Shown here one piece after another: positions 9,044 to 17,215 of a DNA stretch of 64,000 nt. The notes beneath the pieces were generated by a model. It did no database searches and was not told the origin of the DNA. It was given only the letters and a program-made list of their open reading frames with translations. The position numbers and the translations under genes were made by a program. The DNA comes from CBDFLD01 sp965249005 (lineage in GTDB: Bacteria > Acidobacteriota > UBA6911): NCBI GenBank assembly GCA_965249005.1, contig CBDFLD010000023.1, positions 744,001 to 808,000 of the forward strand, read 5' to 3'. Positions within the stretch are counted from its first letter, which is position 1. Each line of letters opens with the position of its first letter.

Positions 9044-9177
9044 AGGAAACAGCTCGCGGATCTGGTAATTTGTGTATCATTTAACAAAATCTAACAAAAT
9101 CGCGAAAATCGTATTGTCGGTGTTCGACTGGGCTGTTTCCGTTCCAAGTGACCGGCGCGTCGCGCCGGTCAGTCACT
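9044..9177 (+). repeat. Dispersed intergenic hairpin repeat, copy A
   Basis: This is the divergent member of a three-copy family (others near 23152 and 38050). It begins with the shared CTCGCGGATCT block at about 9053, has an AT-rich middle, a TTCCAAG-like block, and ends in a perfect hairpin with arms GACCGGCGC (9150-9158) and GCGCCGGTC (9162-9170) around a GTC loop. Compared with the other copies the arms differ by a T to C change matched by A to G on the other arm, so pairing is conserved. It lies between the TIGR00300 gene stop and the ald start, and is the only notable content of the 332-base gap 8916-9247. Confidence 0.7.
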
Positions 9178-9247
9178 GATCGTCGAACCTACTTTGATTA
9201 TGATGCCTCTATGCTGAGTGCGTCAATTACGAAAGAGGTCGTCCGGC

Positions 9248-10459
9248 TTACAGTTGGTTCTTGAGCAAATGAAGAAACGTCCCGACGTCCGCCACCACTC
9301 CCACCGTCTGAGTGGATCCACGATCCGATAGCTTTGTCACTACCGCGGGGTTGATATCGACACAGATTGTTTGAACCCAGGAGGGGATCATATTAGAGGT
9401 GCCGATCCCGTGAAGCATCGTTCCCAGAATCATGACGATGGCCGCGTCGTTCAGAAGTTGTTGGTATGCCCCTTGCGCATCGATCATGTCATTGATGGTA
9501 TCGGGAAGGGGGCCATCATCGCGAATGCTACCGGCAAGGGCAAAGGGAACGTCGTTTACAACCAGCTCGTACATGATCCCGGAGGTCAACACCCCCGCCC
9601 GTACAGCCTTACCGATGCTTCCATGATGATTGATCAGATTGATGGCGCGCATATGATTGCGGTGCCCCTCGTGTGCGGGGCCCCCGGTCTCGAGATGCAC
9701 GCCGAGCGAGGTGCTGTAAAGCGCGTGCTCGATATCGTGAACAGCAATGGCGTTGCCGCCCAAGAAGGCTTGCACATAACCCTTGCGAATCAGGCTCACA
9801 ACGCCCTCCACCCCTCCCGTGTGAACCACCACCGGACCCGCGACCAGCACGATTTTCTTTTGGTCTGCGCGGGCCTCCCGTAACATTGCGGCCAACTGCA
9901 TCACCACGACCTCGACTCGCTTTTCCGAAGACACCTCGCTGGCCATGAAACCGAAGTCTTTGCGCTCCCGGCTCTTGAAATCGGGAATCACCTTGATGCC
10001 TCGATGACCGCAAACGATGAGGTCTCCCCGCTTTACATCCCTGAGCTTGACACAATGGGGCCCAGCCGCCTCGATCCGAACGACAGCGTCCATCCTTTGA
10101 TCGGCGACAGAAACCCATTGTTGGTCGAGACGTACGAAGGTACGAAAGTTGGTGGTCGAATAAAAGTCGTCAGGAACAAAGCGATTGCCCGGCGCCCTTC
10201 CAATCCGGACGTCCTCTTCGTCGGCCAGATAGCAACCCAGCGGCACGAGCACGCTGAGCAGTTCCGTCAACACGTCGCGGCTGGGTGCCTGTACCTTGAT
10301 GCGCACGACGGAAGCATCGTTGTTCGTCTTCCCGACTTCGAACTCCTCGAACTTGAACGTGCACTTCTGCTCGATGATCCGATCCATGATCTGGGACATG
10401 ATGCCCGAATCGATCAGGTGTCCCCTGGCTTCTACAACCTGTTCGAATGCCGACGCCAT
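9248..10459 (-). CDS. TIGR00300 family LOR/SDH-domain enzyme (ornithine cyclodeaminase-type)
   Basis: A 403-residue protein. The N-terminal half (ARGHLIDSGIMSQIMDRI, then a ferredoxin-like stretch with LGCYLADEEDV) is the LOR/SDH conserved domain. The C-terminal half (KKIVLVAGPVVVHTGG, GYVQAFLGGNAIAVHDIEHAL, GTSLG.. region, MILGTMLHGIGTSNMIPSWVQTICVDINP) is a Rossmann-type domain found in archaeal ornithine cyclodeaminase and the C-terminal part of cyanobacterial AgrE/ArgZ. The likely reaction is NAD-dependent conversion of ornithine to proline plus ammonia, but in bacteria this stand-alone form is poorly studied. It sits upstream of ald, which also releases ammonia from an amino acid. Confidence 0.8.
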   Translation of the reverse strand: MASAFEQVVEARGHLIDSGIMSQIMDRIIEQKCTFKFEEFEVGKTNNDASVVRIKVQAPSRDVLTELLSVLVPLGCYLADEEDVRIGRAPGNRFVPDDFYSTTNFRTFVRLDQQWVSVADQRMDAVVRIEAAGPHCVKLRDVKRGDLIVCGHRGIKVIPDFKSRERKDFGFMASEVSSEKRVEVVVMQLAAMLREARADQKKIVLVAGPVVVHTGGVEGVVSLIRKGYVQAFLGGNAIAVHDIEHALYSTSLGVHLETGGPAHEGHRNHMRAINLINHHGSIGKAVRAGVLTSGIMYELVVNDVPFALAGSIRDDGPLPDTINDMIDAQGAYQQLLNDAAIVMILGTMLHGIGTSNMIPSWVQTICVDINPAVVTKLSDRGSTQTVGVVADVGTFLHLLKNQL

Positions 10460-10485
10460 ATGGATACGATCCTCGGACTTGTCTC

Positions 10486-10528
10486 AAAAACACGATTGCG
10501 GATTGGAGCTGAACTTCCAATCCGCAAT
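10486..10528 (-). terminator. Rho-independent terminator downstream of degP
   Basis: A perfect 13-bp stem (arms 10495-10507 and 10516-10528, loop eight bases) is followed leftward by CGTG and five T residues (10490-10486). It lies about 85 bases past the degP stop and just before the next gene's ATG, separating the two minus-strand genes. Confidence 0.65.
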
Positions 10529-10612
10529 AGGCACTGAAGCGGTTTTTTCTTGCGCTACCTTCTCAAAGGAGTCTCCGGACGCGCTGGCCGTACACCTCCA
10601 ACATAGCGCTTC

Positions 10613-12208
10613 TCAAGGTTTCATAATACTGGTGTAAAAGGTCGAAGACCCTCCTTGTCCCGAACTGTAGTAGCGGAGAAACTTGAGGACGACTGCGTCC
10701 CCGCTCTTGAGCGGTCGAAAGAGATTCACGAGATCACGGGCGCTCTCGATTTTATGGCCGTTGGCCTCAACGATGACGTCCATCACTCCTTGGTTTCCGC
10801 CCACCAATCCGGCCTCCTCCGATAAGCTTCCGGGGGCTACTTCTGTGACGACGGCACCGCCCGGAACATCCAGTTCGCGTGCCAATCGCGCAGGAACATC
10901 ATCGAAGGTTAGACCGATTTCCGGCTTCGGCTCCTTTGCAGGCTCCTCGAAAGTAAAGGCCCCGGGGTTCTGCTCTTCCAACGTCCGCTTTCCCACCGTG
11001 ACTTCCAGTTCTTTCTCGATCCCCTTTCGCACAACCTTCATGGAAACGGTCGACCCGGGCGTCGTGTTGGCCACGGCCGAGCGAAGATCATGAACTGCCA
11101 GGATCGACTGTCCGTTGAACTCGATCACGACGTCCTCGGGCCGGACCCCTGCTTTGGCCGCCGGTCCCGTACTCGATGCCTTCCCATCGGCGTCACTGAG
11201 GCCCGTGATGAGCACGCCTCCGCTTTGCTTTACCCCGAAGTACTTTGCCATTTCCCGCGTAAATGAGTCGGCGTTCGGCAAAAAGTTCATGTTGACGCCT
11301 AGCCATCCACGCGTCACCTCGCCCTGATTCAGAATTTGGTTGTAGACGTTGACGAAGATGTGGGATGGGACCGCGAAGCCGACGCCCGCGTTGGATCGGG
11401 TCGTGGTCGAGATGAACGTGTTGATTCCCACCACTGCCCCATTGAGGCTGACGAGAGGACCGCCACTGTTGCCTGGATTGATCGCTGCGTCGGTTTGAAG
11501 ATAATCGTTGAAGAGCGTCGATCTGTTGGGCGTGTCGAATACGCGGCCGGTGGCGGAAATGATCCCGGCGGTCACCGTCTGCTCCAGACCGAACGGACTG
11601 CCGATGGCCAGCACCCAATCTCCGACCTTCAACGCTTCCGCATCTCCGATCTTGGCGAAAGGAAGATCTTCATTCGCATCGATCTTGATGACGGCGATAT
11701 CGGAATACTCGTCGGAACTGATAATTCTCCCGCGGTACTCTTGTCCGCTCTTCAGGCCGACCTTTATCTTGCTGGCGCCCGCCACCACGTGATTGTTGGT
11801 AATGATAAATCCCTGACGATCGACAATGACGCCCGATCCGAGACTCCGGCGTGTGAAATTCTCCGGCATTTCGGGCATGAAGCGCCGAAACCAATCCTCC
11901 AGGGGATCGGCGCCCGGTGTCTGGCTCCTCGATCGGCGACGGACGACTTCCTCTGTGTTGATGTTTACCACCGCCGACTCCACGAGGCTGGCAGCCTCCT
12001 TGAACGCATCCGACAGAGCAAGCGCGGACCCGGCCACCACAGGTTGCCCACCACGCGCGACTTCTATTTGGCTTTCTCCCGCTCCCGTCGCCCCAACGCG
12101 ATACGAGATGAGAGTGCCGATTCCAATCCCCAAAGTGAGGACCAACAACACCATGAGATAACTCAAGAGGCGACCAGACCTTCGCCCAGGCTCTACGGTA
12201 TTACTCAT
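10613..12208 (-). CDS. Periplasmic serine protease/chaperone, HtrA/DegP family
   Basis: A 531-residue trypsin-like protease that degrades misfolded envelope proteins. It has an N-terminal signal anchor (LLSYLMVLLVLTLGIGIGTLIS), catalytic His140 in ITNNHVVAGA, Asp170 in SDIAVIKID, Ser248 in NPGNSGGPLV, and two PDZ domains in the C-terminal half. The ATG at 12208 has a clear GGAGG eight bases upstream, so the in-frame TTG further upstream is not needed. It is transcribed alone, divergently from fba. Sequence cannot tell DegP from DegQ/MucD-type roles. Confidence 0.95.
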   Translation of the reverse strand: MSNTVEPGRRSGRLLSYLMVLLVLTLGIGIGTLISYRVGATGAGESQIEVARGGQPVVAGSALALSDAFKEAASLVESAVVNINTEEVVRRRSRSQTPGADPLEDWFRRFMPEMPENFTRRSLGSGVIVDRQGFIITNNHVVAGASKIKVGLKSGQEYRGRIISSDEYSDIAVIKIDANEDLPFAKIGDAEALKVGDWVLAIGSPFGLEQTVTAGIISATGRVFDTPNRSTLFNDYLQTDAAINPGNSGGPLVSLNGAVVGINTFISTTTRSNAGVGFAVPSHIFVNVYNQILNQGEVTRGWLGVNMNFLPNADSFTREMAKYFGVKQSGGVLITGLSDADGKASSTGPAAKAGVRPEDVVIEFNGQSILAVHDLRSAVANTTPGSTVSMKVVRKGIEKELEVTVGKRTLEEQNPGAFTFEEPAKEPKPEIGLTFDDVPARLARELDVPGGAVVTEVAPGSLSEEAGLVGGNQGVMDVIVEANGHKIESARDLVNLFRPLKSGDAVVLKFLRYYSSGQGGSSTFYTSIMKP

Positions 12209-12244
12209 CAAAAAAACCTCCGACTTCAAGATTCGTTGCGATCA

Positions 12245-12275
12245 ATTGTACGCAAAATGGCGCGTGTTGTTCCAA
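12245..12275 (-). promoter_or_regulatory. Possible promoter of the HtrA gene
   Basis: Reading leftward, TTGGAA (12275-12270) and TACAAT (12250-12245) are separated by 19 bases, slightly long. A start site near 12238 would give a 30-base leader to the ATG at 12208. Confidence 0.35.
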
Positions 12276-12408
12276 AACATACTCCCGAACCCGTAGAAGC
12301 ATTTAATTTCTCGTGCCCGTTTCTGCCTAGTGATTCCGGTTTCCGCAGGTCTTCACTAGCAAGGACTTTATCATAAAGGAATACTCCTGTTGGAAAGGAT
12401 TCTTGCAA

Positions 12409-12446
12409 GCCTCCGCGCGGGCGGAGGCGCCGCTGGTCGTTTTTTT
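12409..12446 (+). terminator. Terminator-like hairpin upstream of fba
   Basis: Perfect 8-bp GC-rich stem (GCCTCCGC at 12409-12416, GCGGAGGC at 12421-12428, loop GCGG) followed after 11 bases by seven T residues (12440-12446). No plus-strand gene ends here, so it may insulate fba from antisense or leader transcription, or be fortuitous. The gap between T run and stem is long for a classical terminator. Confidence 0.3.
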
Positions 12447-12484
12447 GTACAAAGGTATCGTCTCCCTTCGCCGAAGTGAACAAT

Positions 12485-12514
12485 GGGGTTGTTGCCGCCG
12501 GGGTTGTTGCCGCC
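12485..12514 (+). repeat. Exact 15-bp tandem duplication
   Basis: GGGGTTGTTGCCGCC occurs twice head to tail (12485-12499, 12500-12514) in the 502-base gap between the divergent htrA-type and fba genes. The only other elements I see in that gap are the two promoters and the hairpin at 12409. Confidence 0.7.
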
Positions 12515-12598
12515 TGAGAGCGGGGAACGAGACAAGCGCGAGAATGGGGTCGAAAGGGGCGCCTCGTTTCAGGGGGAGCACCCGTGTGTCGGGCTTCC

Positions 12599-12628
12599 TT
12601 GAAACCTGGACAACGCGTCGTCTATAAT
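12599..12628 (+). promoter_or_regulatory. Sigma-70 promoter of fba-glpX
   Basis: TTGAAA (12599-12604) and a perfect TATAAT (12623-12628) with an 18-base spacer. Transcription would start near 12635, about 75 bases before the fba ATG, which has AAGGAG just upstream. Confidence 0.6.
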
Positions 12629-12710
12629 GGCCATCCCGGCCAGGGCCCGCATAATGGCACCTCATTGGTCACACCCGCAGAGTTGAAATCGAATAAGAAG
12701 GAGCTCTCCC

Positions 12711-13799
12711 ATGTCTTCATCGATTGCCGTCAACCCAACCCGTCCCTTGCAGAACATCGAGTCTCTGCTTGGAGAAAAGGCGGGCTACTATCTCGAGCAT
12801 CAGTGCCAAACCGTTGCAAGAGATCAACTTCACCTTCCCGGTTCGGACTTCGTGGAGCGTGTCTGGGGTCTCAGTGATCGCCCCGCGCAAGTATTGCGTA
12901 GTCTACAGGCTCTTTTCGATCATGGGCGGCTGGCCGGGACCGGGTACGTTTCCATCCTGCCGGTCGATCAGGGGATAGAACATTCCGGCGGCGCCTCGTT
13001 CGCTCCGAACCCCATTTACTTCGACGGGGAAAACTTGGTCAAGCTGGCGCTGGAAGGCGGATGTAACGCCATCGCTTCTACGCTCGGGGTTCTGGGGTCG
13101 GTGTGCCGGAAGTATGCCCACAGAATCCCCTTCATCCTCAAATTGAACCACAACGAGTTCATCTCCTATCCCAACTCCTTTGATCAGATCGTATTCTCCA
13201 GTGTCAAGCAGGCCTTCGATCTGGGTGCCGTCGCGGTCGGAGCGACGGTTTATTTCGGTTCGCCAGAGTCCAAGAGACAGATTCAGGAAGTCACCGCGGC
13301 TTTTCGTCAGGCGCACGAGCTCGGCATGGCAACCATCCTTTGGTGCTACCTCCGCAACTCCGCCTTCAAAAAGGACGGCACGGACTATCATGCGTCAGCC
13401 GACCTGACGGGCCAGGCGAACCACCTTGGCGTAACGATAGAGGCCGATATCATCAAGCAAAAACTTCCCGTCAACAACGGCGGCTATGAAGCGCTGAAGT
13501 TCGGCAAGACTCACAAAAAGGTATACAGTGAACTCACCACAGAGCACCCCATCGACTTGACCCGCTATCAAATCGCCAATTGCTATATGGGGCGTTGCGG
13601 TTTGATCAACTCCGGAGGGGCGAGCGGCGGAGCCAGTGATATGGCAGAGGCCGTAACGACCGCGGTGATCAACAAGCGTGCGGGTGGTATGGGGTTGATC
13701 TCGGGCAGGAAGGCCTTTCAGCGACCAATGGAGGATGGAGTGGCCATTCTGAACGCCATTCAGGATGTTTATCTTTGCCAGGACATCACTGTTGCCTAG
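12711..13799 (+). CDS. Class I fructose-bisphosphate aldolase, DhnA type
   Basis: A 362-residue Schiff-base aldolase of the archaeal/DhnA type (like E. coli FbaB) that interconverts fructose 1,6-bisphosphate with triose phosphates. Motifs include SILPVDQGIEHSGGASFAPNP near residue 83, PFILKLNHNE, a TIEADIIKQKLP segment that probably holds the Schiff-base lysine, and INSGGASGG that binds phosphate. It is followed after 32 bases by glpX, so the pair runs the last two dedicated steps of gluconeogenesis. AAGGAG precedes the ATG. Confidence 0.95.
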   Translation: MSSSIAVNPTRPLQNIESLLGEKAGYYLEHQCQTVARDQLHLPGSDFVERVWGLSDRPAQVLRSLQALFDHGRLAGTGYVSILPVDQGIEHSGGASFAPNPIYFDGENLVKLALEGGCNAIASTLGVLGSVCRKYAHRIPFILKLNHNEFISYPNSFDQIVFSSVKQAFDLGAVAVGATVYFGSPESKRQIQEVTAAFRQAHELGMATILWCYLRNSAFKKDGTDYHASADLTGQANHLGVTIEADIIKQKLPVNNGGYEALKFGKTHKKVYSELTTEHPIDLTRYQIANCYMGRCGLINSGGASGGASDMAEAVTTAVINKRAGGMGLISGRKAFQRPMEDGVAILNAIQDVYLCQDITVA

Positions 13800-13803
13800 T
13801 ACC

Positions 13804-13831
13804 TAGGAGCCGACTAATAGGAGCCGACTAA
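13804..13831 (+). repeat. 14-bp tandem duplication carrying two Shine-Dalgarno copies
   Basis: TAGGAGCCGACTAA occurs twice in exact tandem and the second unit abuts the glpX ATG at 13832. Each unit carries AGGAG; the downstream copy is eight bases from the ATG and is the functional ribosome binding site. Confidence 0.85.
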
Positions 13832-14809
13832 ATGGAACATGAGTTAGGTCAGGAGTTCATGGCGGTCGTTGAAAAGGCGGCGATCGCATCTGCCCATACG
13901 ATGGGCTTGGGCGACCGACGGTACTCCGATCAAGTCGCAACCGAGGCGATGCGAACGGCAATGCACAGAATGCCCATGGATGGCACGGTTGTAATCGGCG
14001 AGGGAGAGCGTGACGAGGCTCCGATGCTGTTCATTGGCGAGAAGCTGGGAAATCCGCAAGCTGGCCAAGATGTTCCGGTGGTAGATATTGCCGTAGATCC
14101 GCTCGAGGGAACCAATCTCTGTGCGACCGGAGCGAACAATGCAATTGCGGTGATCGCGGCGTCGGAAAAGGGGGGCCTTCTTCATGCCCCGGACTGCTAC
14201 ATGCAAAAGATCATCGTCGGCCCCTCAAGTCGGGGAGCCATCGACATCGACGCGCCCGTCAAGCACAACCTGACAGCGATTGCCAGCCGGCTGGAGCGGA
14301 AGGTAGAAGACCTCGTCGTCATCGTTCTGGATCGGCCGAGGCACGAACAGCTGATCAAAGAAATCCGCGAATGTGGGGCGCGCATCCGGCTAATCGGCGA
14401 CGGCGATTTGTCCGCCGGCATCTCCGCCGCGGTCGTGGGTACGGGAGTTCATGCCGTCATGGGGACCGGGGGAGCACCGGAGGGTGTGCTCGCCGCCGCC
14501 GCGCTTCGCTGTCTCAACGGGGAGATTCAAGCAAGATTGATGGTTGCGAAACCGGACCAGGAAGCGCGCCTGAAGGCCATGGGCGTGACCGATTTGAAGA
14601 AGATCTACTCGACCGAGGACCTTGCGCCGGGGAGGAATATCATATTCGCGGCCTGCGGTGTGACGGACGGGGCACTCTTGAAGGGTGTCCGGTTTTTCGG
14701 CGGCGGAAGTCGCACACACACACTGCTCATGACTTTGGAGTCCAGGAAGGTGCGCTTTATTGACGCCGTCCATTTGGAAAAGCGTCCTTATTTCATGGTT
14801 CGCTTTTGA
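13832..14809 (+). CDS. glpX: Fructose-1,6-bisphosphatase class II
   Basis: A 325-residue metal-dependent phosphatase of the GlpX family, hydrolysing fructose 1,6-bisphosphate to fructose 6-phosphate. Visible are the metal-binding VVIGEGERDEAPMLFIGE, DIAVDPLEGTNLCATG, DRPRHEQLI, VMGTGGAPEGVLAAAALRCLNGEIQARL and the C-terminal RFFGGGSRTHTLLM. It is coupled to fba by a short spacer with a duplicated ribosome binding site. Its 3' end overlaps the convergent radical SAM gene by 17 bases. Confidence 0.96.
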   Translation: MEHELGQEFMAVVEKAAIASAHTMGLGDRRYSDQVATEAMRTAMHRMPMDGTVVIGEGERDEAPMLFIGEKLGNPQAGQDVPVVDIAVDPLEGTNLCATGANNAIAVIAASEKGGLLHAPDCYMQKIIVGPSSRGAIDIDAPVKHNLTAIASRLERKVEDLVVIVLDRPRHEQLIKEIRECGARIRLIGDGDLSAGISAAVVGTGVHAVMGTGGAPEGVLAAAALRCLNGEIQARLMVAKPDQEARLKAMGVTDLKKIYSTEDLAPGRNIIFAACGVTDGALLKGVRFFGGGSRTHTLLMTLESRKVRFIDAVHLEKRPYFMVRF

Positions 14810-16370
14810 CTCGCGTCTGCTCGGATGGTGTTTCGCGAAGTGGCGCGATTCGGCCTGCCGGTGTTTTCCACGGCAAAGTGGGGGGGACTCTTCTGCCATC
14901 GACGGCACCCCGCGAGCCAAAAGGGACTACTCCACGATCTTCGATTGCTCTTTTCCAGGAGACAAATTTTCCTCCCTTCCGATAGGCATCCATGGCCGCC
15001 AATCCGGCTTCCCTTCCGCCTTGCGACAGCATGTACTCCAACCATCCCCACCGGGCCGAGGTAGGCCGCATCTGCACCTTGCCTTGCAGGCCCCGGCGCA
15101 ACCTCGCTAACTTTCGATCGAGCGAGGAAATGGATTCATACGGGGCACCGTCGAGCGGAGTGTTCCTTTTCGCCACGAAAGGCGAGATGCCGAGTGCAAC
15201 AGGAATGATCTGGGCAAGCTCGAGGCAGAACCGAGTCAATTCATCGATGTCGGACGTGTTTTCTCCGGGCAGTCCAAGCATTTCGTAGAGTTTCAACCGA
15301 TGCAGTCGATGCTGTCTTGCGAGCTTGGCAGCACGAATCAGATGCTGCTCGCTCGTCTTTCGATCGACAAAGTCCCGTATTCTCTGCGATGCACCGTCGG
15401 ATGCGGTCGTCAATGTTCGATAACCGCCTCTTGCCAGCAGCCCGACAAACTCCGAATCGAGGCGATCCGCCCGGAGGCTCGATATTCCTATCTCCCGTTC
15501 CGAATCGATGATCAACCGCACAATGTCCTTGATCTGCGGATGGTCCGTGACGGCCGCCCCAACCAACCCGACCCTCCGGGCATGCGCGGGCACCAGAGAA
15601 GAAATACGGTCCGGGGCCACAAGTCGCATGCCACCATTGGTAGTCCGTCTCAGCACACAGTACGTGCAACCTCGGGAACACCCTCGCTCGGGCTCGATGA
15701 GAAACATGGAAGACAGAACCGAATCGGCGGCCAGGATCTGGGATCTGGCGGGAAGTCTATGGTCTGCAGCTCTGGCAATCTCGGGAACGGAATGCGACAG
15801 GCCCGGCACATAGCATCCCGGTCGTTTGGAAAGATCGCGGAGCAAGCTTTCGCGATTCATCGATAGCGCGGAATCCAGAAAATCGTGAATCAGGTCGTCC
15901 GCTTCGCCCAACAGGATCACGTCCGCAAAAGGATCCAGCGGCAGCGGGTTCGAATTCGTGATGGGCCCGCCGACTACCACCAGCGGATCCGATGGCCCGC
16001 GATGCTCCCGGAGAAGAGGAATCCCGCCCAGGGATAACACATCGAAAAACCCGTGGATTTCCAGTTCATAGGCGAACGAGAAGGCCACGATCGGAAAATC
16101 CGCAATCCGCGTTTCCGTTTCGTAGGTGAATATGGGAATCCTGGATTTGCGGTAATCGTCGACGCGGTCAGGCAAGAACGCGCGCTCAGCCACGCAGTCG
16201 GGGTGCTGATGGATTTCTCTGTAGATCGTCTGAAAACCCAGGGAGCTCATGCCCACGGGATACGGACTGGGATAGCAAAGAGCGATCCGTAGAGCGGCTT
16301 GTTTCCGAAGCGTCCCTATCTCGGAGTCGAGTCGACGACGAATAGTCCCTCGAAGATTCCAACTGCTCAT
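14793..16370 (-). CDS. B12-binding-like radical SAM protein
   Basis: A 525-residue protein. The N-terminal ~200 residues resemble a cobalamin-binding-like Rossmann domain (LRIALCYPSPYPVGMSSLGFQTIY; DPLVVVGGPITNSNPLPLDPFADVILLGEAD). The core at about residue 235 has the radical SAM CxxxCxxC cluster motif in RGCSRGCTYCVLRR. Similar proteins are annotated only as Fe-S oxidoreductases; some act in tRNA/rRNA or lipid modification. Substrate cannot be inferred. It lies 24 bases downstream of queE, another radical SAM gene, on the same strand. Confidence 0.85.
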   Translation of the reverse strand: MSSWNLRGTIRRRLDSEIGTLRKQAALRIALCYPSPYPVGMSSLGFQTIYREIHQHPDCVAERAFLPDRVDDYRKSRIPIFTYETETRIADFPIVAFSFAYELEIHGFFDVLSLGGIPLLREHRGPSDPLVVVGGPITNSNPLPLDPFADVILLGEADDLIHDFLDSALSMNRESLLRDLSKRPGCYVPGLSHSVPEIARAADHRLPARSQILAADSVLSSMFLIEPERGCSRGCTYCVLRRTTNGGMRLVAPDRISSLVPAHARRVGLVGAAVTDHPQIKDIVRLIIDSEREIGISSLRADRLDSEFVGLLARGGYRTLTTASDGASQRIRDFVDRKTSEQHLIRAAKLARQHRLHRLKLYEMLGLPGENTSDIDELTRFCLELAQIIPVALGISPFVAKRNTPLDGAPYESISSLDRKLARLRRGLQGKVQMRPTSARWGWLEYMLSQGGREAGLAAMDAYRKGGKFVSWKRAIEDRGVVPFGSRGAVDGRRVPPTLPWKTPAGRIAPLRETPSEQTRVKSEP

Positions 16371-16394
16371 TCAGACTCCGGGAACCAGAGTTCC

Positions 16395-17096
16395 CTACCG
16401 ACCGCGACGCGCGCTTGGCCAGATCACTTTGTGCAGTTGCACTTGCATCCGCATCCGGAGTCCGGAATCCAAAACCCAGCGCGCGAGTTTTTCCGGCGGC
16501 AGAACCCCGTGGACGGGTGAGGAAATGACGTTTCCCACTCTCTCGGTAAGGTCGTAGCGGCGAATCGTGTTACAGGACCAATCAAAGTCAGCCTGATCCC
16601 CGATCACGAACTTTACCTCGTCTTCGCCGGTCAAGAACTCGATATTTTCGTAGTGATTGCGCTCGGACATGCCGCTCGACGGACACTTGAGATCCATGAT
16701 CTTATGAACTCTCGAATCGACGTCCCTGAGCGAAACGTGACCGCCCGTTTCGACGCATACGATGTACCCGCGGACGATCAGTGCCTCGAACAGGCGATGT
16801 ACGGCGGCCTGCAACATTGGCTCCCCGCCAGTAACCAGAACCAGTTTGGTGGGGTAAGACTCCACCGTTTCGAGGATCTGTGCCAGGGACATCTCCCGTC
16901 CGTCGTAGAACGCGTATTCCGTATCGCAGTATTTGCACCGAAGATCGCATGTGGCAAGTCGAACGAAAGCACAGGGCCATCCGGTAAAACTGGATTCGCC
17001 CTGTATGCTATAGAAAATCTCGCTGACCTTCACCGAACCTCCAACTTCCGCAAACACCCGCTTGACAAACGGGCTCTCCCGTGGGGGTTCCGTCAT
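16395..17096 (-). CDS. queE: 7-carboxy-7-deazaguanine synthase
   Basis: About 233 residues. QueE is the radical SAM enzyme that forms the 7-deazaguanine core of queuosine/preQ0. Evidence is EIFYSIQGESSFTGWPCAFVRLATCDLRCKYCDTEYAF, with the CxxxCxxC cluster, then VLVTGGEPMLQ and VCVETGGHVSL. No queC, queD or queF lies nearby, so the rest of the pathway must be encoded elsewhere. The ATG at 17096 was preferred to an upstream in-frame TTG at 17168, which would add 24 residues unlike the family. Confidence 0.92.
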   Translation of the reverse strand: MTEPPRESPFVKRVFAEVGGSVKVSEIFYSIQGESSFTGWPCAFVRLATCDLRCKYCDTEYAFYDGREMSLAQILETVESYPTKLVLVTGGEPMLQAAVHRLFEALIVRGYIVCVETGGHVSLRDVDSRVHKIMDLKCPSSGMSERNHYENIEFLTGEDEVKFVIGDQADFDWSCNTIRRYDLTERVGNVISSPVHGVLPPEKLARWVLDSGLRMRMQVQLHKVIWPSARRGR

Positions 17097-17215
17097 GTTT
17101 CGTAGTTCCCCAGGAGGGCGCGCACGGCAACTTCGAACCCGTTGTTCATAGGAGCGTTTGAGCGGCAACTGTTGGAACCAGCGAGAATCTTCGTTGAACG
17201 GGCATCCGGACCCCT

